Shown: positions 35,509 through 49,961, numbered from the stretch's first letter. The stretch is DNA of 64,000 bases from Roseiarcus sp963741845 (GCA_963741845.1 CAVUJV010000029.1:91688-155687); one strand, 5' to 3'. The notes: generated by a model not told the origin, from the sequence alone. Translations and numbers: made by a program.

Positions 35509-36993
35509 GCGAGGCGCGGTCGCTTGTCCGGCTTGAGTTGGGCGCTCCGAGGCCTTCGGGGACCCGCGCGCTGGCCAGGCTCATCTCGGACGGCAGCCTC
35601 TCCGACCGGGAGTTCCTCGCGCCGGCCCTCGAAATCCTGGAAACGCCGGCCTCGCCCGTCCGGGTCGCCTTCATCTGGATCATCTGCGCCCTTGTCGCGA
35701 CGGCGCTGATCTGGTCCTATTTCGGCCGCATCGACATCATCGCCTCCGCGCAGGGCAAGTTTCAGCCGACCGGCCGCGTGAAAGTGATCGAACCGCTCGA
35801 AACGGGCAAGATCGCTGCGATCCACGTGTCCAACGACAGCGCCGTGAAGGCGGGCGACAAGCTTGTCGAACTCGACACGTCGGCAGCCGACGCGGAAGCG
35901 AGAGCCGCCGCCGCGGATTATGCGTCCGGGCGCGCCGAAGCGCTTCGCCGCCGCGCCGCGCTTTCCGCCGCTCAGGCGGGCGAGCCTTTCTCCGCTCCCG
36001 CGATCCCCTGGCCGCAGGACATCGCACCCGAGCTGCGCCAGCGCGAGCAGAAGGTGCTGATGGCGGATCTCGGCGAGCTTTCGGCCGAAACCGCGTCCTT
36101 CGACGCGCAGCGCGGGCAGAAGACGGCGGAGCGCGAGAAGCTCAGCGACACGATCAGCGACGCAGAAGAAGCTCATCGCCACGCTCCAGGAACGCGTGAA
36201 CATGCGCCAGCAGCTGGTCGACTCGAAGTCCGGGACCCTGGCCTCGCTGATCGATGCGACCGAGTTGCTCCAATACCAGCAGACCCAGCTCGCCATTCAG
36301 GAGCAGCAGCTCGCTTCTCTCACGGCTGGCCTCGATGTGATCGCGCGCGAATCCGAGAAGGCGCGCCAGACCTTTCTTTCCGAGGACGCCCAGAAGCTCA
36401 GCGAGGCCGAGCGCCGGGCCGAGGACGCGCGGCAGCGGGTCGCAAAGGCGCAGGCCGCGCTCGATCATCTCACGCTGCGCGCTCCAATCGAGGGGCGCGT
36501 CCAGGCGTCGATCATCTCCAATATCGGCCAGGTCGTCACGAGCGGTCAGGAGGTGATGCGGATCGTCCCGACGCATTCGAAGCTCGAAATCGAAGCCTAT
36601 GTCGAGAACCAGGACATCGGCTTCGTCAGCGTCGGGCAGGAAGCGGTTGTCAAGGTGGCGTCCTTCCCGTTCACCCGCTACGGCCCCATCAAGGCGCGCG
36701 TGACCCGCATCGCCAGGGACGCGATTCCCTCCCCCGACGCCACCGCCATCGAAGGCGATCCGGCCCATCCCGCCAAAGCCTCCGGCTTCGCCGGCGGAGA
36801 GCGCACGCAGAACCTCGTCTTCGCCGTCAATCTCGAACCGGAATCCTCGACCATCATGGTGGACGGGGTCCCGGAGCCGCTCACCTCAGGCATGGCGGTG
36901 ACGGTCGAACTCAAGACCGGCGCGCGGCGGATGCTCGAATATATCTTCTCGCCGCTGGTTGAGGTGGTCTCGAATTCGCTGCGGGAGCGCTGA
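35505..36993 (+). CDS. HlyD-family periplasmic adaptor of the type I secretion system, frameshifted
   Basis: The adaptor connecting the ABC transporter to an outer-membrane channel. N-terminal cytoplasmic part, one transmembrane helix (VAFIWIICALVATALIWSYF) near residues 45-65, then a lipoyl/barrel half (ASAQGKFQPTGRVKVIEPLE). A long coiled-coil region contains the frame break near 36158-36165: the first frame ends usefully at EREKLSDTISDA and the second resumes at KKLIATLQERVNMRQQL. The C-terminal half has the expected LRAPIEGRVQASIISNIGQVV and MRIVPTHSKLEIEAYVENQD and ends in PLVEVVSNSLRER, typical of HlyD. About 495 residues when corrected. Start ATG 35505 overlaps the transporter stop. 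Confidence 0.9.
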
Positions 36994-37004
36994 GGATTCT
37001 CCCA

Positions 37005-37517
37005 TCACCCCGCGCGGACGAGCCTGGCTTCGAGCGTCGGCGACCGCTTGAGCGTCTGAAGCACCACGCAATAGCGCTCGGTGAGCTTGAGGAGCGCGTC
37101 GAGCTGGTCCTGCGGCGCGTCGGTGTCGAGTTCGAATGTGAGGCGAATGTCGGTGAAGCCGACCGGAGCGTCCTTGGCGACGCCAAGGGTTCCGCGAAAA
37201 TCGAGATCGCCCTCCGCGCGGACTGTCCCCGAGCGCAGTGCGATCCCCATCGAGGTCGAGACCGCCTTGAGGGTCACGCCCGCGCAGGCCACGAGCGCTT
37301 CGAGCAGCATGTCGCCCGAGCACAGCTCCGCGCCGCTGCCGCCGGTCGCGGGATGCAATCCGGCCGCGGCAATGGCGCGTCCCGTCTCGACCTTGCAGGC
37401 GATGGCGGACGAATCGAGCGCGCCGCTCGCCTTCAGCGTGATCCGGGCCGCGTCCGGCTCGGCGCGATAGCGGTCCTTGAGCGGAGACTGAATCGCCCTG
37501 AGCTCGCTTGCCTCCAT
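37005..37517 (-). CDS. OsmC family protein
   Basis: 170 residues of the OsmC fold, a cysteine-peroxidase-like family. Visible: GGSGAELCSGDMLLEALVACAGVTLKAVS, where the first Cys and the Cys in VACAGV mark the characteristic helix, and ERYCVVLQTLKRSPTLE with the second-domain Cys. It differs from Ohr in lacking the Q-x-C-P-Y-S motif, so a hydroperoxidase role is possible but unproven. Convergent with hlyD (11 bp) and divergent from coaD. Confidence 0.85.
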   Translation of the reverse strand: MEASELRAIQSPLKDRYRAEPDAARITLKASGALDSSAIACKVETGRAIAAAGLHPATGGSGAELCSGDMLLEALVACAGVTLKAVSTSMGIALRSGTVRAEGDLDFRGTLGVAKDAPVGFTDIRLTFELDTDAPQDQLDALLKLTERYCVVLQTLKRSPTLEARLVRAG

Positions 37518-37588
37518 TCTCGTCCTCCCGGTCCGCCGCTGAGCCGGCCTTGCCGCGGCTTCTTGCCCAAGCTAACGCTTTCCCTCGC

Positions 37589-38089
37589 ATGATGCGAACA
37601 GCCTTCTTCTCCGGCTCTTTCGACCCGATGACCAACGGCCATCTGGACGTGATCGAACTCGCGGCGGCGCTCGTGGACCGGATCGTGGTCGGCGTCGGTT
37701 TCAACGCCGACAAGGTCGGGCTCTTCACGGTCGAGGAACGGCTCGCCCTGATCCGCGAGGCGGGGGGTCCGATCGCCGCGAAGGCCGGCTGCGCGTTCGA
37801 GGTGATCAGTTTCACGGGCCTCGCCATCGAAGCGGCGCGCCGCGCAGGCGCGACCCTGATCGTGCGGGGCCTACGGGACTCGACCGATTTCAACTACGAA
37901 ATGCAGATGGCCGGCATGAACGGGGCGATGGCCCCGGACCTGAGGACGGTCTTCCTGCCCGCCTCCTCGCCGGTAAGGCCGATCACCGCGACCCTCGTGC
38001 GCCAGATCGCCTCGATGGGGGGCGACGCCTCCCCCTTCGCCCCACCCAATGTGGTCGCGGCGCTCAAGAGCAAGTTCGCGAAAAGCTAG
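37589..38089 (+). CDS. coaD: Phosphopantetheine adenylyltransferase
   Basis: The fourth step of CoA synthesis: 4'-phosphopantetheine + ATP to dephospho-CoA. 166 residues, standard. Nucleotidyl-transferase motif GSFDPMTNGHLDVIELAAAL with the T/H-x-G-H signature; RGLRDSTDFNYEMQMAGMN; and PITATLVRQIASMGGD, equivalent to the I-S-S-S-x-V-K/R-E segment. Start ATG ATG at 37589/37592; both are possible. Confidence 0.95.
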   Translation: MMRTAFFSGSFDPMTNGHLDVIELAAALVDRIVVGVGFNADKVGLFTVEERLALIREAGGPIAAKAGCAFEVISFTGLAIEAARRAGATLIVRGLRDSTDFNYEMQMAGMNGAMAPDLRTVFLPASSPVRPITATLVRQIASMGGDASPFAPPNVVAALKSKFAKS

Positions 38090-38286
38090 AACTGTCGCGC
38101 GGCGAGTAGGACCTTTGTGACAAGGCCTCCAAAATGCTGGCCTGCTTTGAATCGTCTGATATTGAGCGAGGAACCGTGGGAACGCATTGCCCGCATCGCC
38201 GGCGCCTGCCGGACGACGGGCGGCTTCCGGTGGAGGCGCGCGGGGAGTTGGCTGCGAATCCTCGGCTTTCGGGGCTTACAAACGCA

Positions 38287-38314
38287 AAAGCTCCGGCGGG
38301 GTCGCCGGAGCTTT
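38287..38314 (-). terminator. Intrinsic terminator after tRNA-fMet (end of the rRNA operon)
   Basis: A perfect 12-bp stem with 4-nt loop (AAAGCTCCGGCG, loop GGGT, CGCCGGAGCTTT on the plus strand). On the minus strand the stem ends in CTTTTGCGTTTG, a modest T-tract. Its position, 19 bp past the tRNA 3' end, fits termination of the rrn transcript. Confidence 0.75.
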
Positions 38315-38332
38315 GGGTTGAGCAAGTAAGGC

Positions 38333-38409
<77 letters not shown>

Positions 38410-38541
38410 GCAGAGGGAAGGCAGCGGGGAATAGGCGGGCCAAGCAGCAGGATTTGGGTCCACTGCGGCTGCCTATTGCCGACTGCCGTTATGAAGAGGA
38501 AGCGTGTTTGAAGCGTCTTGCGATGATCCGTTCTTTGCGGG

Positions 38542-38655
38542 CCTGGCGGCGACCTACTCTCCCGTGTCTTGAGACAAAGTACCATTGGCGCTAAGGCGTT
38601 TGACGGCCGAGTTCGGGATGGGATCGGGTCTGGTCGCCTTGCAAGGGCCACCAGG
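38542..38655 (-). rRNA. rrf: 5S ribosomal RNA
   Basis: About 114 nt; begins CCTGGTGGCC and ends GGTCGCCGCCAGG, which pair as the terminal stem. Conserved internal CCCGATCCCATCCCGAACTC and GGGAGAGTAGGTCG are present. Ends are estimated from the stem. Confidence 0.95.
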
Positions 38656-38759
38656 CCGGCAAAGGACGGATGTCCGCGTCCCGGTTTTATCCGGGGGCGG
38701 ACAGGCAAGCAAAACTGGTTTTTTCCGGCAGGATGTTTCGCATCCTGGCGATAAGAGCA

Positions 38760-41618
<2,859 letters not shown>

Positions 41619-42096
41619 TGCTCTCATCGCCAGAACGCGTTTTGGGCATGCGCCCAAAATGTCCCGACGATTCGAAAAGACCAGTTTTGCTTCAAACGCA
41701 TCCGGGATCCGAGCGGTCAGGCTCCAGATCACGACTGGTATGCTCGAGGTCCCGATGAACGCGACCGGACAAAGACCCGGAAAGGACATCGCGTCCTGAC
41801 CGTCTTCATCCTCAAAGGCCCGCCTTACCGGCAAACCCTTGTCGCTCCATCCGGCCTCGACCGAATGCGCTTCCTCTTCACGATGTCAAAAGATCGAAAG
41901 AACCCCAACCCCGGGAACTTTCGTTCCCGCCAGGGGCTTTCTCAACGAGAAAAAACCGATCCCATAAGGGACGGGCCTTCCTCACCGTTCACGAGCCGCC
42001 AGACCGGCGCCTCCTGAACGAAACGGATTGTTGCATCGGATCTTTCAGACTCAAAAGGACCTGTCCGGTCGAAGCCGCTCATCCGTCCTCGAAGGA
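41619..42096. other. Internal transcribed spacer between 23S and tRNA-Ala (478 bp)
   Basis: No gene. It contains the distal half of the 23S processing stem at its left edge. No further tRNA or ORF was seen. Confidence 0.8.
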
Positions 42097-42172
42097 TGGT
42101 GGAGCCAGACGGGATCGAACCGACGACCTCATGCTTGCAAAGCACGCGCTCTCCCAACTGAGCTATGGCCCC
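42097..42172 (-). tRNA. tRNA-Ala (TGC)
   Basis: 76 nt with CCA; starts GGGGCCATAGCTCAG, anticodon loop TTTGCAA, T-loop GGTTCGATCCC. Located in the 16S-23S spacer next to tRNA-Ile, the standard pair. Confidence 0.97.
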
Positions 42173-42281
42173 AGGAGCCTTAGCGTCAGCGAAGCGAGCC
42201 CGCTCGCCTTTCGGCGCGAAAGCCCAGCGGACGACCGTCCGCGCCGCGCGATCGAGGCCAATCAGGCGAGGCCAATCAGGA

Positions 42282-42358
42282 TGGTGGGCCTGGGAGGACT
42301 TGAACCTCCGACCTCACGCTTATCAAGCGCGCGCTCTAACCAACTGAGCTACAAGCCC
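42282..42358 (-). tRNA. tRNA-Ile (GAT)
   Basis: 77 nt with CCA; starts GGGCTTGTAGCTCAG, anticodon loop TTGATAA, T-loop GGTTCAAGTCC. First tRNA after 16S in the operon. Confidence 0.97.
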
Positions 42359-42585
42359 GGAATTCACGACCGGAGGTCGGAGACGAAACCCCGCGCCCGC
42401 CGGGATCGCTCCCCGCAAGGCCGACGAGGCCCTTCTCCCTGGGTCCTTGTCTGAAAGAAAGAGAGACGAAGGCGGCGTCGGAAAACCGCGCCGCAGATGC
42501 GGCCTGACCTGGCCGCTGATGTTTCCGATCGGACGCCATGACATGCCGGCTTCGAAAAGCCCTCTGTCATCTGGAGTCCAAATCC

Positions 42586-44075
<1,490 letters not shown>

Positions 44076-44620
44076 AATGAGATTCCAATCCCGACTGGTC
44101 ACACACGGCCCTTCCCACTGGTGAAAAAGGCCGCCTCTCTTGACGAGTTCCAAACACATCCGCTCGAAAACAACCAGACCCACGGCCCGCCTCACGGCGA
44201 TCCACAAGCCCTCTGTCCCAAGCGTGATGAATTTTTGAAACGTGACCGTCGTTTGTCTCTCGACAGGCTTTCCCCCAAGGCCCGGCCCCTCCCGAAACAC
44301 GCTCGCGCGCGCCCCGTCAGGACCCAAACCCCAAAGAAGAAAGCCCTCGCAAGCGCGACCCAACGCCGCCCACGTCTCTCTTCCTTCCGATGCAATTGTC
44401 AAACAGCCCGCCCAGCCCAAGCTTCACAAAGCCCAAACCAGACACAAACGACCAAAAATCGCCCCGCCCCCACCTCTCAGCAGGGAGGAGAAATCCCAAA
44501 GCCGCCCGATAACCAACAGACGCTCGCCACAGCGACCCGCGCCGTCAGTGACGCCGATATAGGACCACCCAATTTCCCTGTCAACGCACTTTCACAAAGA
44601 AATTCTCTTCTGTGGATTTC
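44076..44620. other. rRNA operon leader and promoter region (545 bp)
   Basis: No coding sequence. Transcribed leader of the 16S gene from about 44549 downwards. It is markedly C/A-rich on the plus strand, unlike coding DNA here, and would contain the 5' arm of the 16S processing stem and antitermination elements, which I did not delimit. Confidence 0.7.
44556..44584 (-). promoter_or_regulatory. rRNA operon promoter
   Basis: On the minus strand TTGACA (44584-44579) is followed after exactly 17 bp by TATATC (44561-44556), close to the sigma-70 consensus, about 480 bp upstream of mature 16S. It begins 37 bp after the end of the P450 gene, which reads in the same direction. Confidence 0.75.
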
Positions 44621-46015
44621 TCAGCGAGATTCGCGCCGCCACACGTGCATCCTGAGGCTCTCCCGGGGGCGAAGCGTCACCCGTTGACGCGGCGAAACTT
44701 CAGCGCCCTCCACGAGATCGAAGCGAAACGCCCGGAGCATATTGGCGAGCACGATCATTGCCTCCTGCAGCGCGAAAGCCATGCCGATGCAGACGCGCGG
44801 CCCTGCGCCAAAGGGGATGTAGGCGAAGCGGTCGATGCGCTCGCGCCTTTCGCCCAGGAAGCGCGAGGGATCGAAGGCGTCCGGATCCTCCCATAGGCCC
44901 TTGCGGCGGTGCAGGACATAAGGGGAGACGACGATCACGGCTCCCGCCGGCACGCGCACGCCGAGAATCTCGTCGTCCGCGATCGCCTGACGACTGAGGA
45001 TCGCCGCCGGCGGATAGAGGCGCAGGGACTCCTCGATCACCGCGCGCAAAACCGGACATGTCTCCAGCGCCGCGGGCCGCGAGGGATCGAAGGCTTCGTC
45101 CACCTCGGATGAGGCGCGCTCGCGCCATTCCGGGGCCTGAGACAGCAGGTACAGCGTCCAGGTCAGCGCATTGGCGGTCGTCTCGTGCCCCGCGCCGATG
45201 AAGGTGACGATATTGGCGCGGATATCGGATTCCGGCAGACCCTTGCCGGTTTCCGGATCGCGCGCCGCAAGCAGCAGCGTGAGCAGGTCACGGGGGCCTT
45301 CGCCGCCGCGATCGATGAGCGCCTTGCGGTTGGCGATGATCGCGTCGACCGCCTCGTCGAAGAATTTCAGCGCCCCGCGGCCACGCCAGCGTCCGATGCG
45401 CGGCAGGAAGTCCGGCGCGCCGAGAAGATCGAGCGGATCGAGCCGGCCGAAGCTATCGAAATAGCGCGTGACCGCGCCCTGAAAAGCGGTCGGCTCCTTG
45501 CCGAGACCCTGCGAGAAAAGCGTCTGCTCCAGCACTTCGAGGGTCAGGCGCGACATGAGATCGCCGACGTCGATCACCGCCCCATCCCGCCGGCGCGTCA
45601 AGCGCTCGACCGTCGCGGCCGCGACTTTCTGCATCGGCGCGGCAAAGCCCAAAACTTCGCGGGGCGAAAAGAGCGGAGCGAGAGCCCGCCGCTGCGCACG
45701 CCAGGCGTCGCCCTCGGCGGTCAGCAGCCCGTTTCCGAGACCCGGGTTCAAAATCCTGAGCTGCAGGTCGTCCTTGCGATAGTTGGCGGCATTGTCGAGG
45801 AAGACGTGACGCACAGCGGCAGGATCGTGCGCCGCGCCGCGCAGGCCGAGAATTGAGCGGCCGAGCGAAAACGGGCGCTCGAAATCCGCCTTGCCCCAGA
45901 TTTCCAGCGGATTGCGCCGAAGCGTGAGGATGGTCGAAAGCGCGCTGCGCGGCGTCTCGCGCCGCGGCGGATAGGGAGGAACGAAGAGACCGGTCGCCGT
46001 CGCCGCAGCGGACAT
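44621..46015 (-). CDS. Cytochrome P450
   Basis: A heme monooxygenase of 464 residues. Signatures: I-helix FIGAGHETTANAL, K-helix EESLRLYPPAAILSRQA (E-x-x-R), PERF-like DAFDPSRFLGERR, and heme loop FAYIPFGAGPRVCIGMAFAL with the axial Cys near residue 403. No N-terminal membrane anchor, so it is soluble. It resembles the fatty-acid-hydroxylase-like class with the P-F-G-A-G-P-R-x-C-I-G loop (CYP4/102-like) rather than CYP101. No ferredoxin or reductase gene adjoins it. Confidence 0.94.
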   Translation of the reverse strand: MSAAATATGLFVPPYPPRRETPRSALSTILTLRRNPLEIWGKADFERPFSLGRSILGLRGAAHDPAAVRHVFLDNAANYRKDDLQLRILNPGLGNGLLTAEGDAWRAQRRALAPLFSPREVLGFAAPMQKVAAATVERLTRRRDGAVIDVGDLMSRLTLEVLEQTLFSQGLGKEPTAFQGAVTRYFDSFGRLDPLDLLGAPDFLPRIGRWRGRGALKFFDEAVDAIIANRKALIDRGGEGPRDLLTLLLAARDPETGKGLPESDIRANIVTFIGAGHETTANALTWTLYLLSQAPEWRERASSEVDEAFDPSRPAALETCPVLRAVIEESLRLYPPAAILSRQAIADDEILGVRVPAGAVIVVSPYVLHRRKGLWEDPDAFDPSRFLGERRERIDRFAYIPFGAGPRVCIGMAFALQEAMIVLANMLRAFRFDLVEGAEVSPRQRVTLRPRESLRMHVWRRESR

Positions 46016-46108
46016 GAAAGCGCGCCTCCGTCGTCGATATCCGCTGAACTTATGTGCGCCAGCGCGGCGGCGGTAGGTCCGCGGCGCGGCTTCTTTCGGG
46101 CGGCGACC

Positions 46109-46714
46109 TCAAAAGGCCGTCCGTTGCCGCATCGCGGCGGCGAGCGTTCCATCGTCGAGATAGTCGAGTTCGCCTCCGACCGGGACGCCATGGGCGAGGC
46201 GCGTCACTTTCACCTCGTGCGCCGCGAGGAGGTCGGTCACGTAATGGGCGGTGGTCTGGCCATCCACCGTTGCGTTGACGGCGAGGATCACCTCGCTGAC
46301 ATCCCCGCCCGCGACGCGGCCGACAAGCCGCTCGAGATTGAGGTCCGAGGGCCCGACCCCGTCGAGCGGCGAGAGCACGCCGCCGAGCACATGGTAGCGC
46401 GCGCGGATCGCCCCCGCCCGTTCGAGCGCCCAGAGATCGCCGACGGATTCGACCACGACCAGCGTGCGCGCGTCGCGGCTGGGGTCGGCGCAGATCGTGC
46501 ACGGATCGCGCGTGTCGATATTGCCGCAGGCCGAGCACACAACGATGCGCTCCTCGGCGATCCGCATCGCCTCGGCGAGCGGGCCAAGCAGGGTCTCGCG
46601 CTTGCGGATGAGATGGAGCGCAGCGCGGCGCGCCGAGCGCGGACCCAGGCCCGGCAGGCGCGCGAGAAGCTGGATCAGCCGCTCGATCTCGGGTCCGGCG
46701 ACGCTCGACGCCAT
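46109..46714 (-). CDS. recR: Recombination mediator RecR
   Basis: Acts with RecF/RecO in loading RecA at gaps. 201 residues. Helix-hairpin-helix LARLPGLGPRSARRAALHL near 15-33; zinc finger CSACGNIDTRDPCTICADP; Toprim domain starting LVVVESVGDLWALE and containing YHVLGGVLSPLDGVGPSDLN. Ends with MRQRTAF. Overlap-free, 4 bp after the ybaB gene in the dnaX-ybaB-recR arrangement. Confidence 0.97.
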   Translation of the reverse strand: MASSVAGPEIERLIQLLARLPGLGPRSARRAALHLIRKRETLLGPLAEAMRIAEERIVVCSACGNIDTRDPCTICADPSRDARTLVVVESVGDLWALERAGAIRARYHVLGGVLSPLDGVGPSDLNLERLVGRVAGGDVSEVILAVNATVDGQTTAHYVTDLLAAHEVKVTRLAHGVPVGGELDYLDDGTLAAAMRQRTAF

Positions 46715-46718
46715 GGCT

Positions 46719-47039
46719 TCAGAACGGAAGCTTCATGCCCGGCGGCAGCGGCAGGCCAGCGGTGATCTCCTGCATCTTCTCCGCCGCGGCGCGGTCGGCT
46801 TTGCCCTTGGCGTCGTTGAAGGCGGCAATCAGCAGGTCCTCGAGCATCTCCTTGTCGGAGGGCGACAGCAGCGAGGGATCGAGGTTGACGCCTTTCAGTT
46901 CGCCCTTGGCGGTGAGCGTGACGCGGACCATGCCGCCGCCGGACGCGCCCTCCACCTCGATGCGGCCAAGCTCCTCCTGCGCTTCCTGCAGCCTGGCCTG
47001 CATGGCCTGCGCCTTCTTCATCATGCCCATGATGTCCAT
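46719..47039 (-). CDS. YbaB/EbfC family nucleoid-associated protein
   Basis: 106 residues. The typical N-terminus MDIMGMMKKAQAMQARLQE forms the long first helix, followed by VEGASGGGMVRVTLTAKGEL and a C-terminal segment ending PPGMKLPF, all characteristic. The dimer binds DNA without strong specificity. It lies between dnaX and recR, its conserved place. Confidence 0.96.
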   Translation of the reverse strand: MDIMGMMKKAQAMQARLQEAQEELGRIEVEGASGGGMVRVTLTAKGELKGVNLDPSLLSPSDKEMLEDLLIAAFNDAKGKADRAAAEKMQEITAGLPLPPGMKLPF

Positions 47040-47054
47040 GGTCCGCGAACCTCC

Positions 47055-48915
47055 TCAGAAATCGTCGTCGGCGACCGGATCGGCGTCGCCATAGCCAATG
47101 TCGTCGTCGTGGGACTCCGCGACCGGCGGAGGCTCCACCGTCGCCGCCGCCGCCTCGGGCAGCCGTATGTCCACGATCTTCGCGCCGCGAAAACGCTCCA
47201 GCACTTCGCGCACGACCGGATGCGACGCCGCGCCGTTCGTGCGCTCGGCGTCGCGCGCGTCCTGCGTTTCCCGGAGCGTCGGGCGAGTCGAGTCCTGCGT
47301 AAGGGCGACCATCCAGCGCTGGCCGGTCCATTCCTGCAGACGGCGGGCGAGTGTCTGCGCCAGCGCGGAGGACGCGCCCTCGACCAGCGAGAAAGCGATG
47401 CTGCCCTCCTCGAAGCGGGCGAGCCGGACCTCGTGCTCGAGCGCATGGACGAGCATGAGATCGCGCTTCGCGCGCGCCAGCGCGACCACGTCCTCGAAAC
47501 GGGCGAGCCGCACGGAGGGACCGGGCGCGGCGGCCCTGGAGGGCGAGGCGACAGGCGGCGCGGCGGCGGGACGTTCGGCTCGCGGCGCGGCGACCGCCAC
47601 AGCCGCGCTGAGGCTCGCGCGCGGCCCAGCCGGCGGCGCCGGCAGGGGCGGCGCCCGGCGCGGGCCGGGGTCGCTCGATTCCGCGAGCTTCCGCAGCGCG
47701 TCCTCGGGGCTCGGCAGATCCGAGGCATAGGCGAGCCGGATCAGCGCCATCTCGGCGGAAGCGAGCGGACGCGGCGAGTCCTTCACGTCGTCATAGCCCT
47801 TGAGCAGGATCTGCCAGCCGCGGGTCAGGGCGCCGAGGGTCAGGCGCCCGGCGAATTCCCGCGCCTTCCGGCGCTCGGCCTCGCCGTGGGCCAGATCCTC
47901 CGGGCCGTCCGGCGCGATCTTGTAGTAGGTGACGAGGTGGCAGAACTCCGCCACTTCCAGAAGGATGTCGAGGGGCTCCGCGCCGGCGTGATACAGCGCG
48001 CGCAATATCGCGACGGCCTCGGCCGGCTCGCCGTTCATCGCGCGCTCGAACAGCGCGACGATCTCGCCCCGGTCGGAAAGGCCGATCATCTCGCGCACCG
48101 CGAGGCCGCTCACCCCCCCGGTCCCGCCATGGGCGATCGCCTGATCGAGCAGCGAGAGCGCGTCGCGCACCGACCCTTCCGCGACGCGGGCGATGGCGGT
48201 GAGGGCTTCCGGCTCCGCGGTCACGCCCTCGGCGGCGCAGATCTTCTCGATATGGGCGATCATGGTCGCCGAGTTCGATCCGCTTCAGATCGAAGCGGAT
48301 GCAGCGCGAGCGAACCGTGACCGGCACCTTCTCGATCTCGGTCGTCGCGAACAGGAATTTTACGTGCTCCGGGGGCTCCTCAAGCGTCTTGAGCAGGCCG
48401 TTGAAGGCCTGCTTCGACAGCATGTGCACCTCGTCGATGATGTAGACCTTGGTGCGCGCCGAGACGGGCCGGTAGCGGGCGTTCTCGATGATCTCGCGGA
48501 TGTCGTCGATGCCGGTATGCGAGGCCGCGTCCATCTCGATGACATCGACATGGCGCGAATCCATGATCGCCTGGCAATGGACTCCGAGTTCCGGCATGTC
48601 CACGCTCGGCGCGTCGATCTTGCCCGGAACCGAATAGTTGAAGGCCCGGGCCAGGATGCGGGCGGTGGTCGTCTTGCCGACGCCTCGGACGCCCGTGAGG
48701 ATATAGGCCTGATGGATGCGGCCGAGCTTGAAAGCATTGGCGAGCGTCCGGACCATCGGCTCCTGGCCGATCAGATCCTCGAAACGCTGCGGCCGGTATT
48801 TTCGCGCCAGCACCCGGTAAGGCGAGGAGGCCGGCGCTCTGGCTTCGGCCTCCGGCGCAGGGGCCTTCGCGGTTTCTTCGGGAAAGAGGGCGTCGCTCAT
48901 CGGGCGGCTGTCCAT
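47055..48915 (-). CDS. dnaX: DNA polymerase III gamma/tau subunit, frameshifted
   Basis: The clamp-loader ATPase, about 619 residues when corrected. Start 48915 or the downstream ATG at 48900. Walker A LTGVRGVGKTTTARILARA; an alphaproteobacterial-type segment DMPELGVHCQAIMDSRHVDV; Walker B VYIIDEVHMLSKQAFNGLL; sensor FLFATTEIEKVPVTVRSRC. After RFDLKRIE the frame breaks at about 48273 (an extra base) and resumes SATMIAHIEKICAAEGV in the second frame, which continues through an Ala/Pro-rich linker to domain V (PVVREVLERFRGAKIVDIRL). The break is in the middle of the AAA+ region and not at an A-rich slippery site, so it is not programmed frameshifting and is most likely a consensus error in an essential gene. 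Confidence 0.92.
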
Positions 48916-49017
48916 CGACTGGCGGGCGTCTCCTGACGCCTTGTGGCTCCGCGCAATGACGAGTTCAATTCGGTCCGCGAACGATTGGACAGGGCCTTAA
49001 GGCGGGAGATTGGACAA

Positions 49018-49100
49018 AGACCCGCCCTGTCTCGTTAGGGCTGCTTCCTTCCGGACCTGACCCAGTTGGCGAGCGGTACGCCCTTCGCCAACCTCCCGGC
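49018..49100 (-). ncRNA. ffs: Signal recognition particle RNA (4.5S type)
   Basis: The invariant apical region GGTCAGGTCCGGAAGGAAGC with the following AGCC is read on the minus strand at 49062-49039, including the GGAA tetraloop and the asymmetric loop that bind Ffh. Flanks CGCTCG/CGAGAC and GGGCG/GGGCGGG fit the stem. It sits upstream of dnaX, a common alphaproteobacterial position. The 5' end is uncertain by 10-20 nt. Confidence 0.82.
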
Positions 49101-49212
49101 CCCCATGTGGACCATCGGGGGCGGACGCGCAAGGGGAAGCCCGCAAAGACAGTGCGGCGGCAGCCGGTTTAGCGTTCCGAAATCGTGGACTTTCAGGGAC
49201 TTAGGCTCGATT

Positions 49213-49383
49213 TTAGCGTCGTGTGCGCCGCGTGTTCCTCGGCCCGGCGCTCGACGGCGCGCCCAGCCGCGGCCGAAGCTCCGCTACTTCCTTGCGCAAC
49301 GCCGCATTCTCCGCCCGCAGAGCCTCGATCTCGCGCTGAAGCGCCGCAATCAGGTCTCGAATCTCGGCCGGAAAATCGTCCAT
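49213..49383 (-). CDS. 56-residue coiled-coil protein
   Basis: A short reading from ATG at 49383: MDDFPAEIRDLIAALQREIE, then ALRAENAALRKEVAELRPRL and a basic tail ending TRRTRR. Leu/Ile recur at heptad spacing over about five heptads, as in a leucine zipper. Codon use matches neighbours (G/C third positions). Not assignable to a family; it recalls ZapB- or SlyX-like small coiled coils only in shape. The stop is at 49213. Confidence 0.5.
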   Translation of the reverse strand: MDDFPAEIRDLIAALQREIEALRAENAALRKEVAELRPRLGAPSSAGPRNTRRTRR

Positions 49384-49552
49384 GGGTTGGCCCCAATCCG
49401 CGTCCCGATCGTCTCCCTACCCGCCTCCGGCGGGGGCGCCCGACCGGGCGACCCGAGCGGAGAGGCCGCTGCGGCTTTCCCCGCCCGATGAAAGCCATTG
49501 TAAGCGAGGCTTGCCGATTCCCAAAGACTTTGTCGCATTCGCTTTCGCGAAT

Positions 49553-49837
49553 TCAGCCGCGCTTGCGGGCCTGCGCCGGAGCCGGGGCCGGCGGGCGCTT
49601 TCCGGGCTGGAACAGATCGGCCGCCGTCAGCACGACGATCGCGGTCAGCATGGTCGCCGCGGCCAGCAGCGAGACGGCGCTCAGAACCTCATAGCCGAAC
49701 AGGTAGACCAGCGCCGCAATGAACAGGACGACATTGGCGATGAAGTAGTATTTGGCCTCCGGCGCGCCGCGAACGGCGTCCCTCAGGAGCCAGCCGGCGA
49801 CCGGAACACGATAAAAAAGGCGAAGCGCGACATCCAC
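49553..49837 (-). CDS. Small two-helix membrane protein
   Basis: 94 residues: an amphipathic start (MDVALRLFYRVPVAGWLLRD), then two hydrophobic helices (YYFIANVVLFIAALVYLFGY and LSAVSLLAAATMLTAIVVLT), and a basic Pro/Ala tail (PPAPAPAQARKRG). Not recognised beyond a conserved-hypothetical look. The strand is the same as rdgB and dnaX. Probably inner membrane. Confidence 0.6.
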   Translation of the reverse strand: MDVALRLFYRVPVAGWLLRDAVRGAPEAKYYFIANVVLFIAALVYLFGYEVLSAVSLLAAATMLTAIVVLTAADLFQPGKRPPAPAPAQARKRG

Positions 49838-49961
49838 CGGATATAACTCCTGACATTTTATGTTGATTGAAAAGGTTGCGGCCGCTTATCCGGAAACGCG
49901 GCGCAATTGTAAACCGAAAACGCAACGAAGGCCGAGGCCCCACGGCGACGGCGGGCCGCGC

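Noticed and set aside
48255..48290. Programmed dnaX frameshift making gamma and tau
   Set aside because: No A-rich slippery run or stimulatory stem, and the break is inside the ATPase region rather than after domain III; an extra base is simpler.
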